Shown here: positions 1 to 9,776 of the stretch, piece after piece
Layout of the letters: each line of letters opens with the position of its first letter
Numbering within the stretch: the stretch's first letter is position 1
Origin: Chloroflexi bacterium HGW-Chloroflexi-1
Lineage (GTDB): Bacteria > Chloroflexota > Anaerolineae > CG2-30-64-16
Reading direction: 5' to 3'
Assembly: GCA_002842085.1 (NCBI GenBank)
Contig: PHCA01000019.1
Span: 1-39,661 of the forward strand
DNA length: 39,661 nucleotides
Position numbers and translations under genes: made by a program
The notes under the pieces: generated by a model
Databases searched by the model: none
Seen by the model: the letters and a program-made list of their open reading frames with translations, nothing else
Told to the model about the DNA's origin: nothing

Positions 1-164
1 TGCATGTATGGCTCCAAATCCATAAGTTGCGCGTCGATCTGGCCTGGATCCCAACCTACCCCTCGGTCGGGATCCACACCCTCCTGGGCTGACGCTACCG
101 TCAGCAACGAGCTGACCAGCAGCACCAACAACACGAACACCGAAACAAACTTCCCCTTGCGCAT
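1..164 (-). CDS. N-terminus of a secreted protein (signal peptide), runs off window start
   Basis: ATG at 164 preceded by AGGAGG; reads MRKGKFVSVFVLLVLLVSSLLTVASAQEGVDPDRG...; continues beyond position 1. Confidence 0.6.
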   Translation of the reverse strand, partial: MRKGKFVSVFVLLVLLVSSLLTVASAQEGVDPDRGVGWDPGQIDAQLMDLEPYM

Positions 165-373
165 TTCAAACCTCCTGTGTTGATAAACTCACCGGCATGC
201 TTTAAGTACTAGCATACCACAAATTATACTATACATATCGTGGCCGTGTCAACGACCAAAACGGCAGTTTTAACCTGCTACTTTTGACAGGTCTGACCTG
301 GCGTAAACGCCAGGTAAAGCTGGCCGTCCAGGTCCGGTCCCACCTGATCGGGATTACCCCTGTCCAGTAGGCC

Positions 374-850
374 TCACGCCGTTCTATCCTCCTCACCCAG
401 CCCGTGCCGCACGGCCCAGATGGCCGCCTCCGTCCGTGAGTGCACCTCGATCTTGTCATAGATGTTCCGCAGATGGAAACGCACCGTCCGCTCACTGATG
501 GTCAACCCTTTTGCCATACGGCGGTTGTCCCAGCCACGCGCCAGCAATCGCAACACTTCCAACTCTCGGTCGGTCAGCCCGGCCACTGCCGGCTCTGCTC
601 CCCGCGCCCAGGCGGCCACCTTGGCCGCCACCGGCGGGCTGAAGTAGCCCCCCCCGCCCTTAGCCGCTGCCACAATCGTCTCCGGCGCCTCCTCCTTCAA
701 CAGGTAGTAGCCCACTGCCCCGGCCTCCAGCATCCCGCGCACGTACCGATCCTCGTCGTAGGCGCTGAGCGCCAGTACCCGCACCGGCAGGCCATTGTTC
801 CGAAGGAGGGGATGGTCGTCGGCCAAAAGCACGCCAATCACCTTGCTCAC
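374..850 (-). CDS. LuxR/NarL-type response regulator with internally deleted receiver domain
   Basis: GTG start at 850 with GGAGAGGG upstream; VIGVLLADDHPLL then directly NNGLPVRVLALSAYDEDRYVRG; C-terminal HTH LTDRELEVLRLLARGWDNRRMAKGLTISERTVRFHLRNIYDKI. Confidence 0.75.
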   Translation of the reverse strand: MSKVIGVLLADDHPLLRNNGLPVRVLALSAYDEDRYVRGMLEAGAVGYYLLKEEAPETIVAAAKGGGGYFSPPVAAKVAAWARGAEPAVAGLTDRELEVLRLLARGWDNRRMAKGLTISERTVRFHLRNIYDKIEVHSRTEAAIWAVRHGLGEEDRTA

Positions 851-949
851 ATTGCCCTCTCCGCGGGATGGGCTATCACCCCGTCCTACTTTTAGCAACA
901 CGTCAAGCTCCTCCGCCGCGTAAATCAAGCGACCGGGGCACCGCATCAG

Positions 950-1810
950 TCAGATTTTCAGCCCCTCCACCGCCCCTTTGATGAACCACCTCTGCAGGAA
1001 GATGAAAACGAGTACGACAGGCATTGCGGTGAGGAGCACGCTGGTCGCTGTAACTCCATAGCTACTTATTTCCCCGAGGGCTGGAGATGTAAAAAGAATA
1101 GAGCCCAACCCGGCGGAGAGGGTCAGTTTATCCGCCGTATCAATCATCGTAAGGCAGACAATATATTCTCCCCAGATAGCAATGAACTGCATGATCGCAA
1201 CCAGCACCATGCCGGAAGTTGCCAAAGGCATCATAATCTGAAAACATATCCGCAGATCCGATGCGCCATCGATGCGGGCAGCGTCCTCCAACTCAGCAGG
1301 TATGCCGAGAAAAACCTGGCGCATGAGAAATAAGTTGATCCCGCCACCTCCCGAGTACAATAGGATCAGGCCGATCAAGGAGTTTCTCAAGTGTAACTTG
1401 TGCATCAGCTCGTATTGCGCCATTAATGTGCCGGCGGCCGGCAGAAACATCAACACGATAAAGAGTCCGAAGATTGCATCCCGGCCCCAGAACCGTAAGC
1501 GCGCCAGGGCGTAGCCGGCCAATGAGACTATGATCACGGTCAGCACTACGCTGTTTATGGTTACAAAGATACTGTTTCGGTAAAGATTGAGCAACTGGTT
1601 CGCGCCAGCCCCCGCCAGCACAAATCGATAGTTTTCCAGAGTAAAGTAGTGGGGAAAGAGCGCAGGGAGGGTGGTATATAACTCCCGTTGACCTTTGAAC
1701 GATGAAGAAAGCGCCCAGAGAAAAGGGAACAGCCCAAAAGAGGCGGCCACGATCATGATCGGGTGCACAAGCAAACCTGTGACTCTTTTTTTCCAGCGTG
1801 CCATGTTCAT
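950..1810 (-). CDS. Carbohydrate ABC transporter permease (MalG-like)
   Basis: Multi-TM protein with EAA-like motif ELEDAARIDGASDLRICFQIMMPL. Confidence 0.9.
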   Translation of the reverse strand: MNMARWKKRVTGLLVHPIMIVAASFGLFPFLWALSSSFKGQRELYTTLPALFPHYFTLENYRFVLAGAGANQLLNLYRNSIFVTINSVVLTVIIVSLAGYALARLRFWGRDAIFGLFIVLMFLPAAGTLMAQYELMHKLHLRNSLIGLILLYSGGGGINLFLMRQVFLGIPAELEDAARIDGASDLRICFQIMMPLATSGMVLVAIMQFIAIWGEYIVCLTMIDTADKLTLSAGLGSILFTSPALGEISSYGVTATSVLLTAMPVVLVFIFLQRWFIKGAVEGLKI

Positions 1811-1825
1811 TGCAAAATCTCCTTG

Positions 1826-2752
1826 TCAGGCCTTTTCGCTCTTGAAGAATTTGAACACGATAGTCACCAGGCCCAGGTTGACCAACCCGGCAAACAACGC
1901 CATGGCCGCCCCATAGCCCAGGCGGGCATTCCCTTGGAAAGCTTGCTGCCAGCCATACAGAGCCAGGGTCTTGCCAATGTTGGCGGGTCCCTCGCCGAAG
2001 GTCATCATTTCTACCATTCCCGCTCCTAAGAAGGCTACATGGGTGACGATAAAGAGGAGCATGATATTTCTGATGCCGGGCAGCTCAATAAACCGGAATT
2101 CCTGCCAGCTATTGGCGCCATCCAGACGCGCGGCCTCATACAACTCTGATGGAATGTTGTAGAGCCCGATCAGGAAGAGCAGCGCATTGTGGCCAAAGCT
2201 CTTCCAGATACAGGCCAGACCGATGGCGGGCCAGTACCAGGAAGCGCTGGAAGTCCAGGCCGGCGGATCGGGCCAGATCTTCAAGACCTCACTGAGAAAG
2301 TGGTTCAAGTAGCCATAATTTGGCTCATAGATCTGTAGCCACATAGGCATGGATGTAGCGACGGGGATCACCCACGGTAGGGTAATCAATACCCTGTAAA
2401 CGGTCGCGAGCCCACTCGTTTTGACTCTGTTCAGTACGACGGCGGTGAAAAGGGCGAGTACGGCGACGAAGGGATACACACTCACATACAAAAGGGCGGA
2501 CGCCTTCACACCCTGCCAGACGCGTGGGTCTTGCAATAACTCGATGAAGTTAGCGAACCCTATAAAGGAGTTGAAAAAGGACCACGACTGGCGCTCCATG
2601 AGGCGATAGTCCTGCAAAGCGATCAGAATTCCCCGGACATAAGGATAAGCTCCAAAGATCAGCCACATGCCGACTATAGGGGCAACGAAGAGATAACCGT
2701 ATAAATTCCCCAACTTCTTGCGCCAGGTCTGCTTTCCCGCTTGCTTGGCCAT
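1826..2752 (-). CDS. Carbohydrate ABC transporter permease (MalF-like)
   Basis: Multi-TM protein; EAA motif ELYEAARLDGANSWQEFRFIELPGI; adjacent to second permease. Confidence 0.9.
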   Translation of the reverse strand: MAKQAGKQTWRKKLGNLYGYLFVAPIVGMWLIFGAYPYVRGILIALQDYRLMERQSWSFFNSFIGFANFIELLQDPRVWQGVKASALLYVSVYPFVAVLALFTAVVLNRVKTSGLATVYRVLITLPWVIPVATSMPMWLQIYEPNYGYLNHFLSEVLKIWPDPPAWTSSASWYWPAIGLACIWKSFGHNALLFLIGLYNIPSELYEAARLDGANSWQEFRFIELPGIRNIMLLFIVTHVAFLGAGMVEMMTFGEGPANIGKTLALYGWQQAFQGNARLGYGAAMALFAGLVNLGLVTIVFKFFKSEKA

Positions 2753-2854
2753 GTTCGCAACCTCTACTTGAGTTTAGGGTTCAGCTTGGTAACTGCTCAG
2801 ACATAGAACCCTTGCGAAGGTTTGTGAGCAGATTTCAGGCCGGAAGTGTCCTCG

Positions 2855-3814
2855 TCAGCCAAGAATCGCTCTATCGGTAAGGCTATTCGCGTTGGTCCAT
2901 GCCATGTGTCCCTGTGTATCCGCGCATTGGATTCTGATATATTTCTCCTGCCCCCGGAGCTTGTATTCAATTTCCTGCAACGGCGCTCTTTTTAGCGCCG
3001 TAAACATCTCCCCGTACCCGCCGTATCCGCCTGGTGCAATAAAAGAAATTGATCGAACCGGCGAAGTTGCAACAAAAATACTGTTCTTACTGATTTCAAC
3101 GTTTTTTATTTCTGGCCCCCAGCTCGCATAAAAAAGACCTTTTTTAATCGAGCTCATGATATCCCCTACGGTCAGTTTCTCGGATTTCACCATAATCCAC
3201 GCGCCACAGAGATCATTCTGACGATGGTCATTGAATTGATGATGAGCATCATCACTGGCAAACCCGAACACATTCCTGCCCCGGATCAAAAGGTCATCCC
3301 AGTGGCTTAGAGAATAACCCTTATCCACGCTGTAGAGACAGTTGGTATTGAAGACTTCTATGCCAATATATCCGTGACAGGAAAAAAGATCATTGGTGGT
3401 CAGTGCAGACCAGTAAGGATGACCCACTATGATTTCGCCGTTCTGTGACTTGATCAAATCAATCATTTCCTGTGGCTGGATTTCCCCCAACTTCTTTTTC
3501 ACCATTGGAATTTCGTCTTCTGCATAAACTAATTCTTCTCGCAGGTCCAACCCCACAAAATGAAAGTTTGTCTTTGCCTCGGTGGCGCCAAAATGAAATT
3601 CCTCCCCGGCAATTAGCAGAACTCCGGAATTTTCCTCAACCGTCGTCAGACGCCAGTGGTCGGTTATGCTCAAAAAGTGATATCCCGCCTGGTGATACTG
3701 CTTCACAGTATCTTGGGGTGATAGTCCTCCATCCGAATTTGTTGTATGAGTGTGTAAATTTCCTTTATACCAGTTGCCTTTGGCTTCAAATGGATTGTTG
3801 AACTTTACTTCCAT
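2855..3814 (-). CDS. PHP-domain metal-dependent phosphoesterase; C-terminal tail derived from a repeat element
   Basis: NLHTHTTNSDGGLSPQDTVKQYHQAGYHFLSITDH PHP motif; ATG at 3814 with GGGGGAATTG upstream; last residues ANSLTDRAILG and stop lie in repeat B. Confidence 0.85.
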   Translation of the reverse strand: MEVKFNNPFEAKGNWYKGNLHTHTTNSDGGLSPQDTVKQYHQAGYHFLSITDHWRLTTVEENSGVLLIAGEEFHFGATEAKTNFHFVGLDLREELVYAEDEIPMVKKKLGEIQPQEMIDLIKSQNGEIIVGHPYWSALTTNDLFSCHGYIGIEVFNTNCLYSVDKGYSLSHWDDLLIRGRNVFGFASDDAHHQFNDHRQNDLCGAWIMVKSEKLTVGDIMSSIKKGLFYASWGPEIKNVEISKNSIFVATSPVRSISFIAPGGYGGYGEMFTALKRAPLQEIEYKLRGQEKYIRIQCADTQGHMAWTNANSLTDRAILG

Positions 3815-3890
3815 CAATTCCCCCGGGATACAACTATTGTACACCAAAAAATGCGTCGTTGTAGTATTCAATAGTGTAGGGACCGCCGCC

Positions 3891-3925
3891 ACGTGCCTGG
3901 CACTTTTCGGAAGTGCCAGGCACGT
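3891..3925. terminator. Perfect 15-bp hairpin between solute-binding protein and PHP genes
   Basis: ACGTGCCTGGCACTT-TTCGG-AAGTGCCAGGCACGT; no U-tract, so it could be a regulatory or REP-like hairpin rather than a terminator. Confidence 0.5.
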
Positions 3926-4001
3926 CCGCCCCGAATTAAGGAGAGGAAAGAGAGAAAAAACCCCCTCCTTCCTCTCACTGCTGCGGGCAACGTGCCCGGC
4001 C

Positions 4002-5447
4002 CTACTTCTTCATCTCCGCTGCCATCTCTGCCTGGGCTGCCGCCATCCCAGCTTCGGCAGTCTCCTTACCCAGCAGGAAGTTGACGAAGTGTGGTACGAT
4101 AAAGCCGTTGTACACGCTGGGCCACTTGGTGCTAGGTGTGGGGGAAGCTGCCCCAAGAAGCGTTCTCACACCTAGCGCCCAGCTCTGGGTGACATCGTCG
4201 GGGTTGATGTACTTATCATATGCAGATACGTAGGGGCTCATCTTACCCGACTTGAACACTCCCCGCTGCCAGGTCTCGTTATCCGGGTCCAACAGCCAGA
4301 CGAAGAAGTCCATCGTCTCCTGAGGGTAGGGAGCGCCGTTGTAGAGAACGACGCTTGTGCTCCACATGTTCGTACCTACCTTCTCCTTCTCCATACCTGG
4401 CCCCGGCGGGGTAAGCATGATCCCTAAATTCTCGTAGCCCCAGATCAGGGCGCCCCAACTGGCCATAGAGACCTGGCTGACGGCCATGGCCACCTTGCCC
4501 GTCTTCCAGATCTCAGGATAGGGCCAGGTTTCCCAGCCTTTAGGAACTACGTCGGCATCGATGAACTTTTTGGTGGTCTCCATGGCCGCGATCCAGCCGG
4601 GATCGGTGATGTTCCACAGCCCCTCAGGGGTGAAGAGCTTATCGGATGGGCTGAAGGCCTGATGGAGGGCGGACATGTAGCGCCAGGCGACAGCGGGAGT
4701 GGGCGCGAAGCCGAAGACCTTCTGATCCTTGAACTTCTCCTGGACCTTCTTGGCCGCATCGAGCACCTCATCCCAGGTCTTCGGCGGCTCTGGGTAGCCC
4801 ACCGCGGCCAGGTAGTCTTTCCGGTACATAAAGACCACCACATTCATACTTACCGGTAGGGCATACAGCTTGCCCTGGTAGGTGTTCTCGCCCCGTGATA
4901 CCGGGAATAGCTGTTCCTGGATCCGCTGAGCCGCGGTGACGTACTGGCTGGCCTGGATATAGGGTTCTATGGGTACGATGTCCTCCAGCCCTACGGCTGT
5001 CACCATGGCAGTGAAGGGGGACAGGGCAGTCGTGCCATTCCATATCATCTTCCCATCTTTACGCATCTGCCCGAGGAGCGGATCGCCTGGACCCTTTCCT
5101 GCCGGATCCAGCACGATCTTCACGTTGTCCTTGGCTCTCTCCGGCAGATCATTATAGATGGTAACGCACATATCAAGCGGCATCTCGGCCGTCTGGTAGC
5201 CAACCCTGAGAATTTTGACCTCTTTCTTCGCTACGGGTGGGGCCACGGTCACCGGTACTTCTTTGATGACCTCGACGACCTGCGGCGCCACGGTTACCGG
5301 CACTTCCTTGATGACCTCAACGACCTGCGGTGGCACGGTTGCCGCCGGGACCTGCGGTGCGGCCGGCGCACAACCGGCCACTACTCCCAGGAGCATAATG
5401 AACAGCATACCGATCGCTATCTGCCGTCGGTGGGTGAGTGTAGACAT
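4002..5447 (-). CDS. Extracellular sugar-binding lipoprotein (ABC solute-binding family 1)
   Basis: Lipobox LLGVVAGCAP; SBP-like body; ATG at 5447 with AAGGAG; tandem PQVVEVIKEVPVTVA linker. Confidence 0.88.
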   Translation of the reverse strand: MSTLTHRRQIAIGMLFIMLLGVVAGCAPAAPQVPAATVPPQVVEVIKEVPVTVAPQVVEVIKEVPVTVAPPVAKKEVKILRVGYQTAEMPLDMCVTIYNDLPERAKDNVKIVLDPAGKGPGDPLLGQMRKDGKMIWNGTTALSPFTAMVTAVGLEDIVPIEPYIQASQYVTAAQRIQEQLFPVSRGENTYQGKLYALPVSMNVVVFMYRKDYLAAVGYPEPPKTWDEVLDAAKKVQEKFKDQKVFGFAPTPAVAWRYMSALHQAFSPSDKLFTPEGLWNITDPGWIAAMETTKKFIDADVVPKGWETWPYPEIWKTGKVAMAVSQVSMASWGALIWGYENLGIMLTPPGPGMEKEKVGTNMWSTSVVLYNGAPYPQETMDFFVWLLDPDNETWQRGVFKSGKMSPYVSAYDKYINPDDVTQSWALGVRTLLGAASPTPSTKWPSVYNGFIVPHFVNFLLGKETAEAGMAAAQAEMAAEMKK

Positions 5448-5741
5448 GGTTCTTCTCCTTTTTTGTTTCCTGATTGCTTGACAATGTGGACAGGGTTTGA
5501 TAGACTGAAGAGGTTGATTTGGCTTTGGCACACCTCCTTCCCAGCCCTGGGCTGAAGAGCGAATGAGCGTAAAGATATGATGGGGGGCGGATGGTACGGT
5601 AGATGATGCATTTATACTGAACGGAAATGGATGCAGTGCAAACGGAGTCGAGCCTTTAGGCGGAAATCAAGCGCAAAAACCGGCTAAAGCCTCGATTCCA
5701 ATGCACTCGTTCAAGGAGACACGGAAACGACTGAAAGCGTT

Positions 5742-6929
5742 GTGATAAAACCGGGCAACGACTGCGTCGCGCGGGTCAAGGACGCGCTGGAGCACTTGTA
5801 TGACCTGCGGTACCTGGAGCAGCACCCGCTGGCCGCGGCGCCACAGGACCAGGCCACCCCGGCGCTGGACCTGGCCGGGCAACGGCTGCGCCGCGAACTG
5901 GCCGCGGCCATCGAATCCCTCAGCCCCGGGCCGCGCGCCTCTTTTCGCGCGCCCCAGGCGCGCGCCTACAACCTGCTGACCATGCACTATGTCGAGGGGA
6001 TGACCGTCCAGGAGGCGGCGTTCAAACTGGGCATCTCGCGCCGCCAGGCGCACCGCGACTTGAGCGAGGCTCGCCAGAGCGTAGCCGCGGTATTCGCAGC
6101 CCGGCGGTCCACGCCGGCAGTCCCTGAGTCGGGCACGGCGCAGCTCTCGTCGGCCCACGCCGAGGTGGCCCGGCTGAAGCTGCGGTTGCGGCCCACCGAC
6201 ATCCACGGCCTCATCCAGCGCAGCCAGGAGATGGTGGCGCGCCTGGTGGCCCAGCGCGGCGTGCTGCTCACCTGGGATGTCCCGCGGGAGCCGGTAGCCC
6301 TGCCCACCGATCCAACGGCGGCCGAGCAGGTGCTCGTCAGCGCGTTCAGCCGCGCGATTGGCCAGGCCCTGCCGGGAGAACTGCGGTTGGCGCTGGCGGT
6401 CGCAGAGAAGCAGGTCACGCTGACCCTGTGCTACGTCCCGGAACGACCACAGCCGGCCGCCGCGGCGCTGGATCAGGTGACCGCGCTGTTGGCCGACCGG
6501 CTGGGGTGGCGTGTGCGTCAGGAGGAGCAGCCGGACGACCGGCGGGTCGTGACGCTCGCCATGCCGCGGCAGGGGGCCGTGATCCTGGTGATCGACGACA
6601 ATGCGGGGCTGGTCACGCTGATCGAGCGCTACCTGACTGACCATGCCTACCAGGTCGTGCCGGCGCAGGATGGCCGCGAGGGGTTGCGCCTGGCCCAGGA
6701 GTTGCTACCCACCGCGATCGTGCTCGATGTAATGATGCCGGAGATGTCGGGCTGGGAGGTTTTACAACGCCTGCGCAACTATCCCAAAACGGCGCAGATC
6801 CCGGTGATCATCTGCTCGGTGTTGAACAATCCAGCTCTGGCCTACTCGCTCGGCGCATCTCTGGTCTTGCCCAAGCCAATCAATCGAGAGGACGTATTGA
6901 GCGCGCTCAGGCAGTTGGGGGTGGGGTGA
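5742..6929 (+). CDS. Response regulator with N-terminal sigma-like HTH region, degenerate ATPase-like middle and C-terminal receiver
   Basis: HTH-like MTVQEAAFKLGISRRQAHRDLSEARQ; receiver ILVIDDNAGLVTLIERYL...AIVLDVMMPEMSGWEVLQ...LPKP; GTG start. Confidence 0.8.
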   Translation: MIKPGNDCVARVKDALEHLYDLRYLEQHPLAAAPQDQATPALDLAGQRLRRELAAAIESLSPGPRASFRAPQARAYNLLTMHYVEGMTVQEAAFKLGISRRQAHRDLSEARQSVAAVFAARRSTPAVPESGTAQLSSAHAEVARLKLRLRPTDIHGLIQRSQEMVARLVAQRGVLLTWDVPREPVALPTDPTAAEQVLVSAFSRAIGQALPGELRLALAVAEKQVTLTLCYVPERPQPAAAALDQVTALLADRLGWRVRQEEQPDDRRVVTLAMPRQGAVILVIDDNAGLVTLIERYLTDHAYQVVPAQDGREGLRLAQELLPTAIVLDVMMPEMSGWEVLQRLRNYPKTAQIPVIICSVLNNPALAYSLGASLVLPKPINREDVLSALRQLGVG

Positions 6930-6962
6930 GGGGGCGATCACCCTTTATTTCATCCGCAGTCC

Positions 6963-9155
6963 TCAGGGTAACGAATTCGGCGCACCCGTGACCGGCGTCG
7001 ACCGCTCGGCGTAGCGCGGGGTCAGGGCCCCGACGAGCGCTTCCAGGCAACGCAACACCTCCACCAGCCGCAACCCGTCCGGGCGCCGGACCACGATTTG
7101 GCTGCTGCATGGCAGCAGGATCTCCCCGGTCAGATCGGCCGCGGTCACCAGCGCCGCCGGCACCTCCGCCAGCGCCGGATCGCGGCGCATCTCCCGCAGC
7201 ATCTGGAGGCCGTCCATGTCGGGCATGACCAGGTCGAGCAGCGCCAGGTCCGGTTTCCGGGCGCGCATCTGCGCCAGGCCGGCGGCGGCGGCGTAGGCCT
7301 GCCGGATAGCCAGGCCGGCCACGTTGGCTTTGAGCGTGCGTTCGACCAACTGGCAGAAGCCGCGATCGTCGTCCACCACCAGCACGTCACGCACGTCTCC
7401 CAGCCGGCCGATCACACCCAGCAGGTCGGCTGCGGAGACCGGCTTGGTCAGGTAAGCGGCCAGGTTCTGCTCGGCAGCCAGCCAGGCCCGGCTGGGCAGC
7501 GAACACTCGATGCAGGGCACAGACAGGGCGGGCAGGCCGTTCGCGGCCGGTTGACTGACCGGCGCGGCGGCGGCGCGCGGCGGCGCGTTCAGGATCACCG
7601 CGCGCGGGTGGCGCAACAGGATCTCGTCGGCCAGCCGCCCTGCATCCGCCACCGGCGCCACCTCATAGCCCGGCATATGCCGGGCGACCAGGTCGGCGAC
7701 CGCGGGGTCCGGGTCAACGACCAGGAGCGACATGGCGGGCTCGGAGGCCGGTTGCGCGATGGGCTGGGTTGCCGGCAACCAGGAAACCGGCACGTATTGC
7801 CCGGGGATCGGCAGCGTAAAGGTGAAGGTCGAGCCGTGGCCCACTTCGCTCTCGGCCCAGATGCGGCCATCGTGAGCCTGGACGAAGTGCTGACAGATCG
7901 CCAGCCCCAGCCCGGCCCCCGCGGGCTTCCGGCTCGACGAGAGGGCCACCTGGTAAAACTCTTCGAAGATGTGCGCCAGCTCCTCGGCCGGGATGCCGGG
8001 GCCGGTGTCGCTGACGCTGATCTGTACCTCGCCGTCGGCCTGTCGAGCCGCGACGCGCACCGCGCCCCGCTCGGTGAAGCGTGCGGCGTTGTTCACCAGA
8101 TTGAGCAACACCTGGCGCATGCGCGTCCGGTCAATTTCGAGCGCGGGCAACGCGTCATCGATCGCCAGTTCCAGGCGCACAGGCCGCTCGCGGAAGAGGT
8201 CGCCGACGATTTCCACGGTATCCCGCAGAAACGGCTCCAGCGGCGTCAGCTCACGTTCCAGCGTGAAGCCCACCATCTCGAAGCGCGAGAGGTCCAACAC
8301 GTCGTTGATCATGTCCAGCAGGTGGTGACTGCTACGGTAGATCTGGTAGACGTCCTGGCGTAGCGCCGGCGGCCAGGTCATGTCGCCGTAGACTTCGGGC
8401 GACAGGTGCATCAGTTCGCTGAAGCCCAGGATCAGGTTGAGGGGCGTGCGCAGCTCGTGGCTGACGTTGGCCGCAAAGCGCTCCTTCATGTACTGCGCTT
8501 TCTCCGCCTGCCGGCGGGCGACGACCAACGCGCGCTGGGTGCGCAGGAGGATCGAGTTCGCCAGGTCGAGCGATTTGAGCGTGCGGGCCAACTCACCCTG
8601 GCGATCGCGCGCCAATTCGAGGAGGCGGTTGGCTTCCTGTTGCATGTTCCAGGCCCACTTCAACGCGATGTTCTGGGTGTCGGTCGCCAGCCACGCCAGT
8701 GTCAGGCCGAAGGCGAGCGCGGGGAGCAGTTCCGGCAGCGGGTAGGCGCGTGCGCCGCTGTGCGTCAGCCAGGTGGCCAGCACCGCGACGATGCCCCCGG
8801 ACGCCAAGGCGCCGCCCCAGACCAGCATGGCCGCGAGAAACATCAGCGTGGCGCCCAGGAACGGAATCCAGGCCGCGCTGAAGGTCCACATGGCCGCCAG
8901 CAACGCCGCGGTCAGCCCCCAGAGCAACAAATGGCGCGCCAGAAAGGGCCGCTTCTGATTCAGCTTGTACACGGCCCCCCCCAGCCCAACCAGCAACGCC
9001 GGCAGGAGGAAAGCCCTGAGCGGCAAGGAGTATAAAGGCAGGAAAGCCGACATGGTCAGGCTACCGCCCAGCAGCAGAAAGAGCGCCACGCGCGTCGTCA
9101 GTTGGCTGCGCAGCTCTTCGAGATTGACATCCGGACCGGATTTTAACGCTGTCAT
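6963..9155 (-). CDS. Hybrid sensor histidine kinase with two C-terminal receiver domains
   Basis: N-terminal TM segments; ERFAANVSHELRTPLNLILGFSELM (H box), LVNNAARFT, DTGPGIP, GAGLGLAICQ; two receiver domains; internal ATG at 9155 preferred over 9188, which lies in a repeat. Confidence 0.85.
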   Translation of the reverse strand: MTALKSGPDVNLEELRSQLTTRVALFLLLGGSLTMSAFLPLYSLPLRAFLLPALLVGLGGAVYKLNQKRPFLARHLLLWGLTAALLAAMWTFSAAWIPFLGATLMFLAAMLVWGGALASGGIVAVLATWLTHSGARAYPLPELLPALAFGLTLAWLATDTQNIALKWAWNMQQEANRLLELARDRQGELARTLKSLDLANSILLRTQRALVVARRQAEKAQYMKERFAANVSHELRTPLNLILGFSELMHLSPEVYGDMTWPPALRQDVYQIYRSSHHLLDMINDVLDLSRFEMVGFTLERELTPLEPFLRDTVEIVGDLFRERPVRLELAIDDALPALEIDRTRMRQVLLNLVNNAARFTERGAVRVAARQADGEVQISVSDTGPGIPAEELAHIFEEFYQVALSSSRKPAGAGLGLAICQHFVQAHDGRIWAESEVGHGSTFTFTLPIPGQYVPVSWLPATQPIAQPASEPAMSLLVVDPDPAVADLVARHMPGYEVAPVADAGRLADEILLRHPRAVILNAPPRAAAAPVSQPAANGLPALSVPCIECSLPSRAWLAAEQNLAAYLTKPVSAADLLGVIGRLGDVRDVLVVDDDRGFCQLVERTLKANVAGLAIRQAYAAAAGLAQMRARKPDLALLDLVMPDMDGLQMLREMRRDPALAEVPAALVTAADLTGEILLPCSSQIVVRRPDGLRLVEVLRCLEALVGALTPRYAERSTPVTGAPNSLP

Positions 9156-9176
9156 GTCCCGCTCCACCGCGCCGAG

Positions 9177-9226
9177 GTATCTTCTCAATTTTTCGGGGAA
9201 TCGCTGGCTGTCGCTTGAGAGGATAC
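9177..9226. mobile_element. Repeat family A, minimal 50-bp copy (A1)
   Basis: GTATCTTCTCAA...TTGAGAGGATAC termini; flanks GCGCCGAG / GCGCCGAA (7/8 match). Confidence 0.7.
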
Positions 9227-9335
9227 GCGCCGAATTGATCCGCTGTTCGCGTCATTCGCACATCGATTTCCGGCAGCGCCTTACAAGGCCGCTACCGTGT
9301 CTTGACAAAAGAGGTCACTACTCAGGGGGGCGCTG

Positions 9336-9443
9336 GATAGAACGCTGATCCCGCTGATGCGCGCTGATCAACGCTGACTTATCGAATAATTTTATCTTCT
9401 GATCTGCGCGCATCTGCGTCATCTGCGTCATCTGCGTTCTATT
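9336..9443. repeat. Inverted repeat built of short ATCTGCGTC/GCTGATC-type units
   Basis: ATAGAACGCTGATCCCGCTGATGCGCGCTGAT ... ATCTGCGCGCATCTGCGTCATCTGCGTCATCTGCGTTCTAT. Confidence 0.8.
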
Positions 9444-9672
9444 CTGTCAAGTGGGAATATAGCCTGGTTGCACCTTGTCTCTTGCGATTCAGGATTTCGA
9501 CCATATCATCGTGCAGCGGCGAATCGGGCTTTAGATAGAAGACATCCGGTCTCCGGATGGCTACCTGCGTGAGCTCCTCCCGTACGATTTTGCGAATCAG
9601 CGGCTCCAACACACCAATGAGTTCCTGGAAATTGGTTGTCACGGCCTGCATGGACTGAGTTGTCATTGTCAT
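9439..9672 (-). CDS. Small conserved-looking hypothetical protein
   Basis: MTMTTQSMQAVTTNFQELIGVLEPLIRKIVREELTQ...; stop codon lies at the edge of the 9336-9443 repeat. Confidence 0.55.
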   Translation of the reverse strand: MTMTTQSMQAVTTNFQELIGVLEPLIRKIVREELTQVAIRRPDVFYLKPDSPLHDDMVEILNRKRQGATRLYSHLTE

Positions 9673-9776
9673 CGCACACCCTTCCACTTTTTCGAATGCT
9701 GAATCCAGAATACAACAATTCCGTGATCTCGTCAATTCATCTCTCAAGATAAACCCGAAGGGGCTCAGCGCTGGCC

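Noticed and set aside
5235-5340. Tandem 45-bp repeat in the solute-binding protein gene
   Set aside because: Encodes a PQVVEVIKEVPVTVA linker repeat, a common low-complexity spacer after the lipobox; not considered unusual
5667-6644. Long minus-strand ORF opposite the response regulator
   Set aside because: Antisense to a well-supported gene in high-GC DNA; no recognisable domain
7098-9035. Long plus-strand ORFs opposite the histidine kinase
   Set aside because: High-GC antisense ORFs; low-complexity translation
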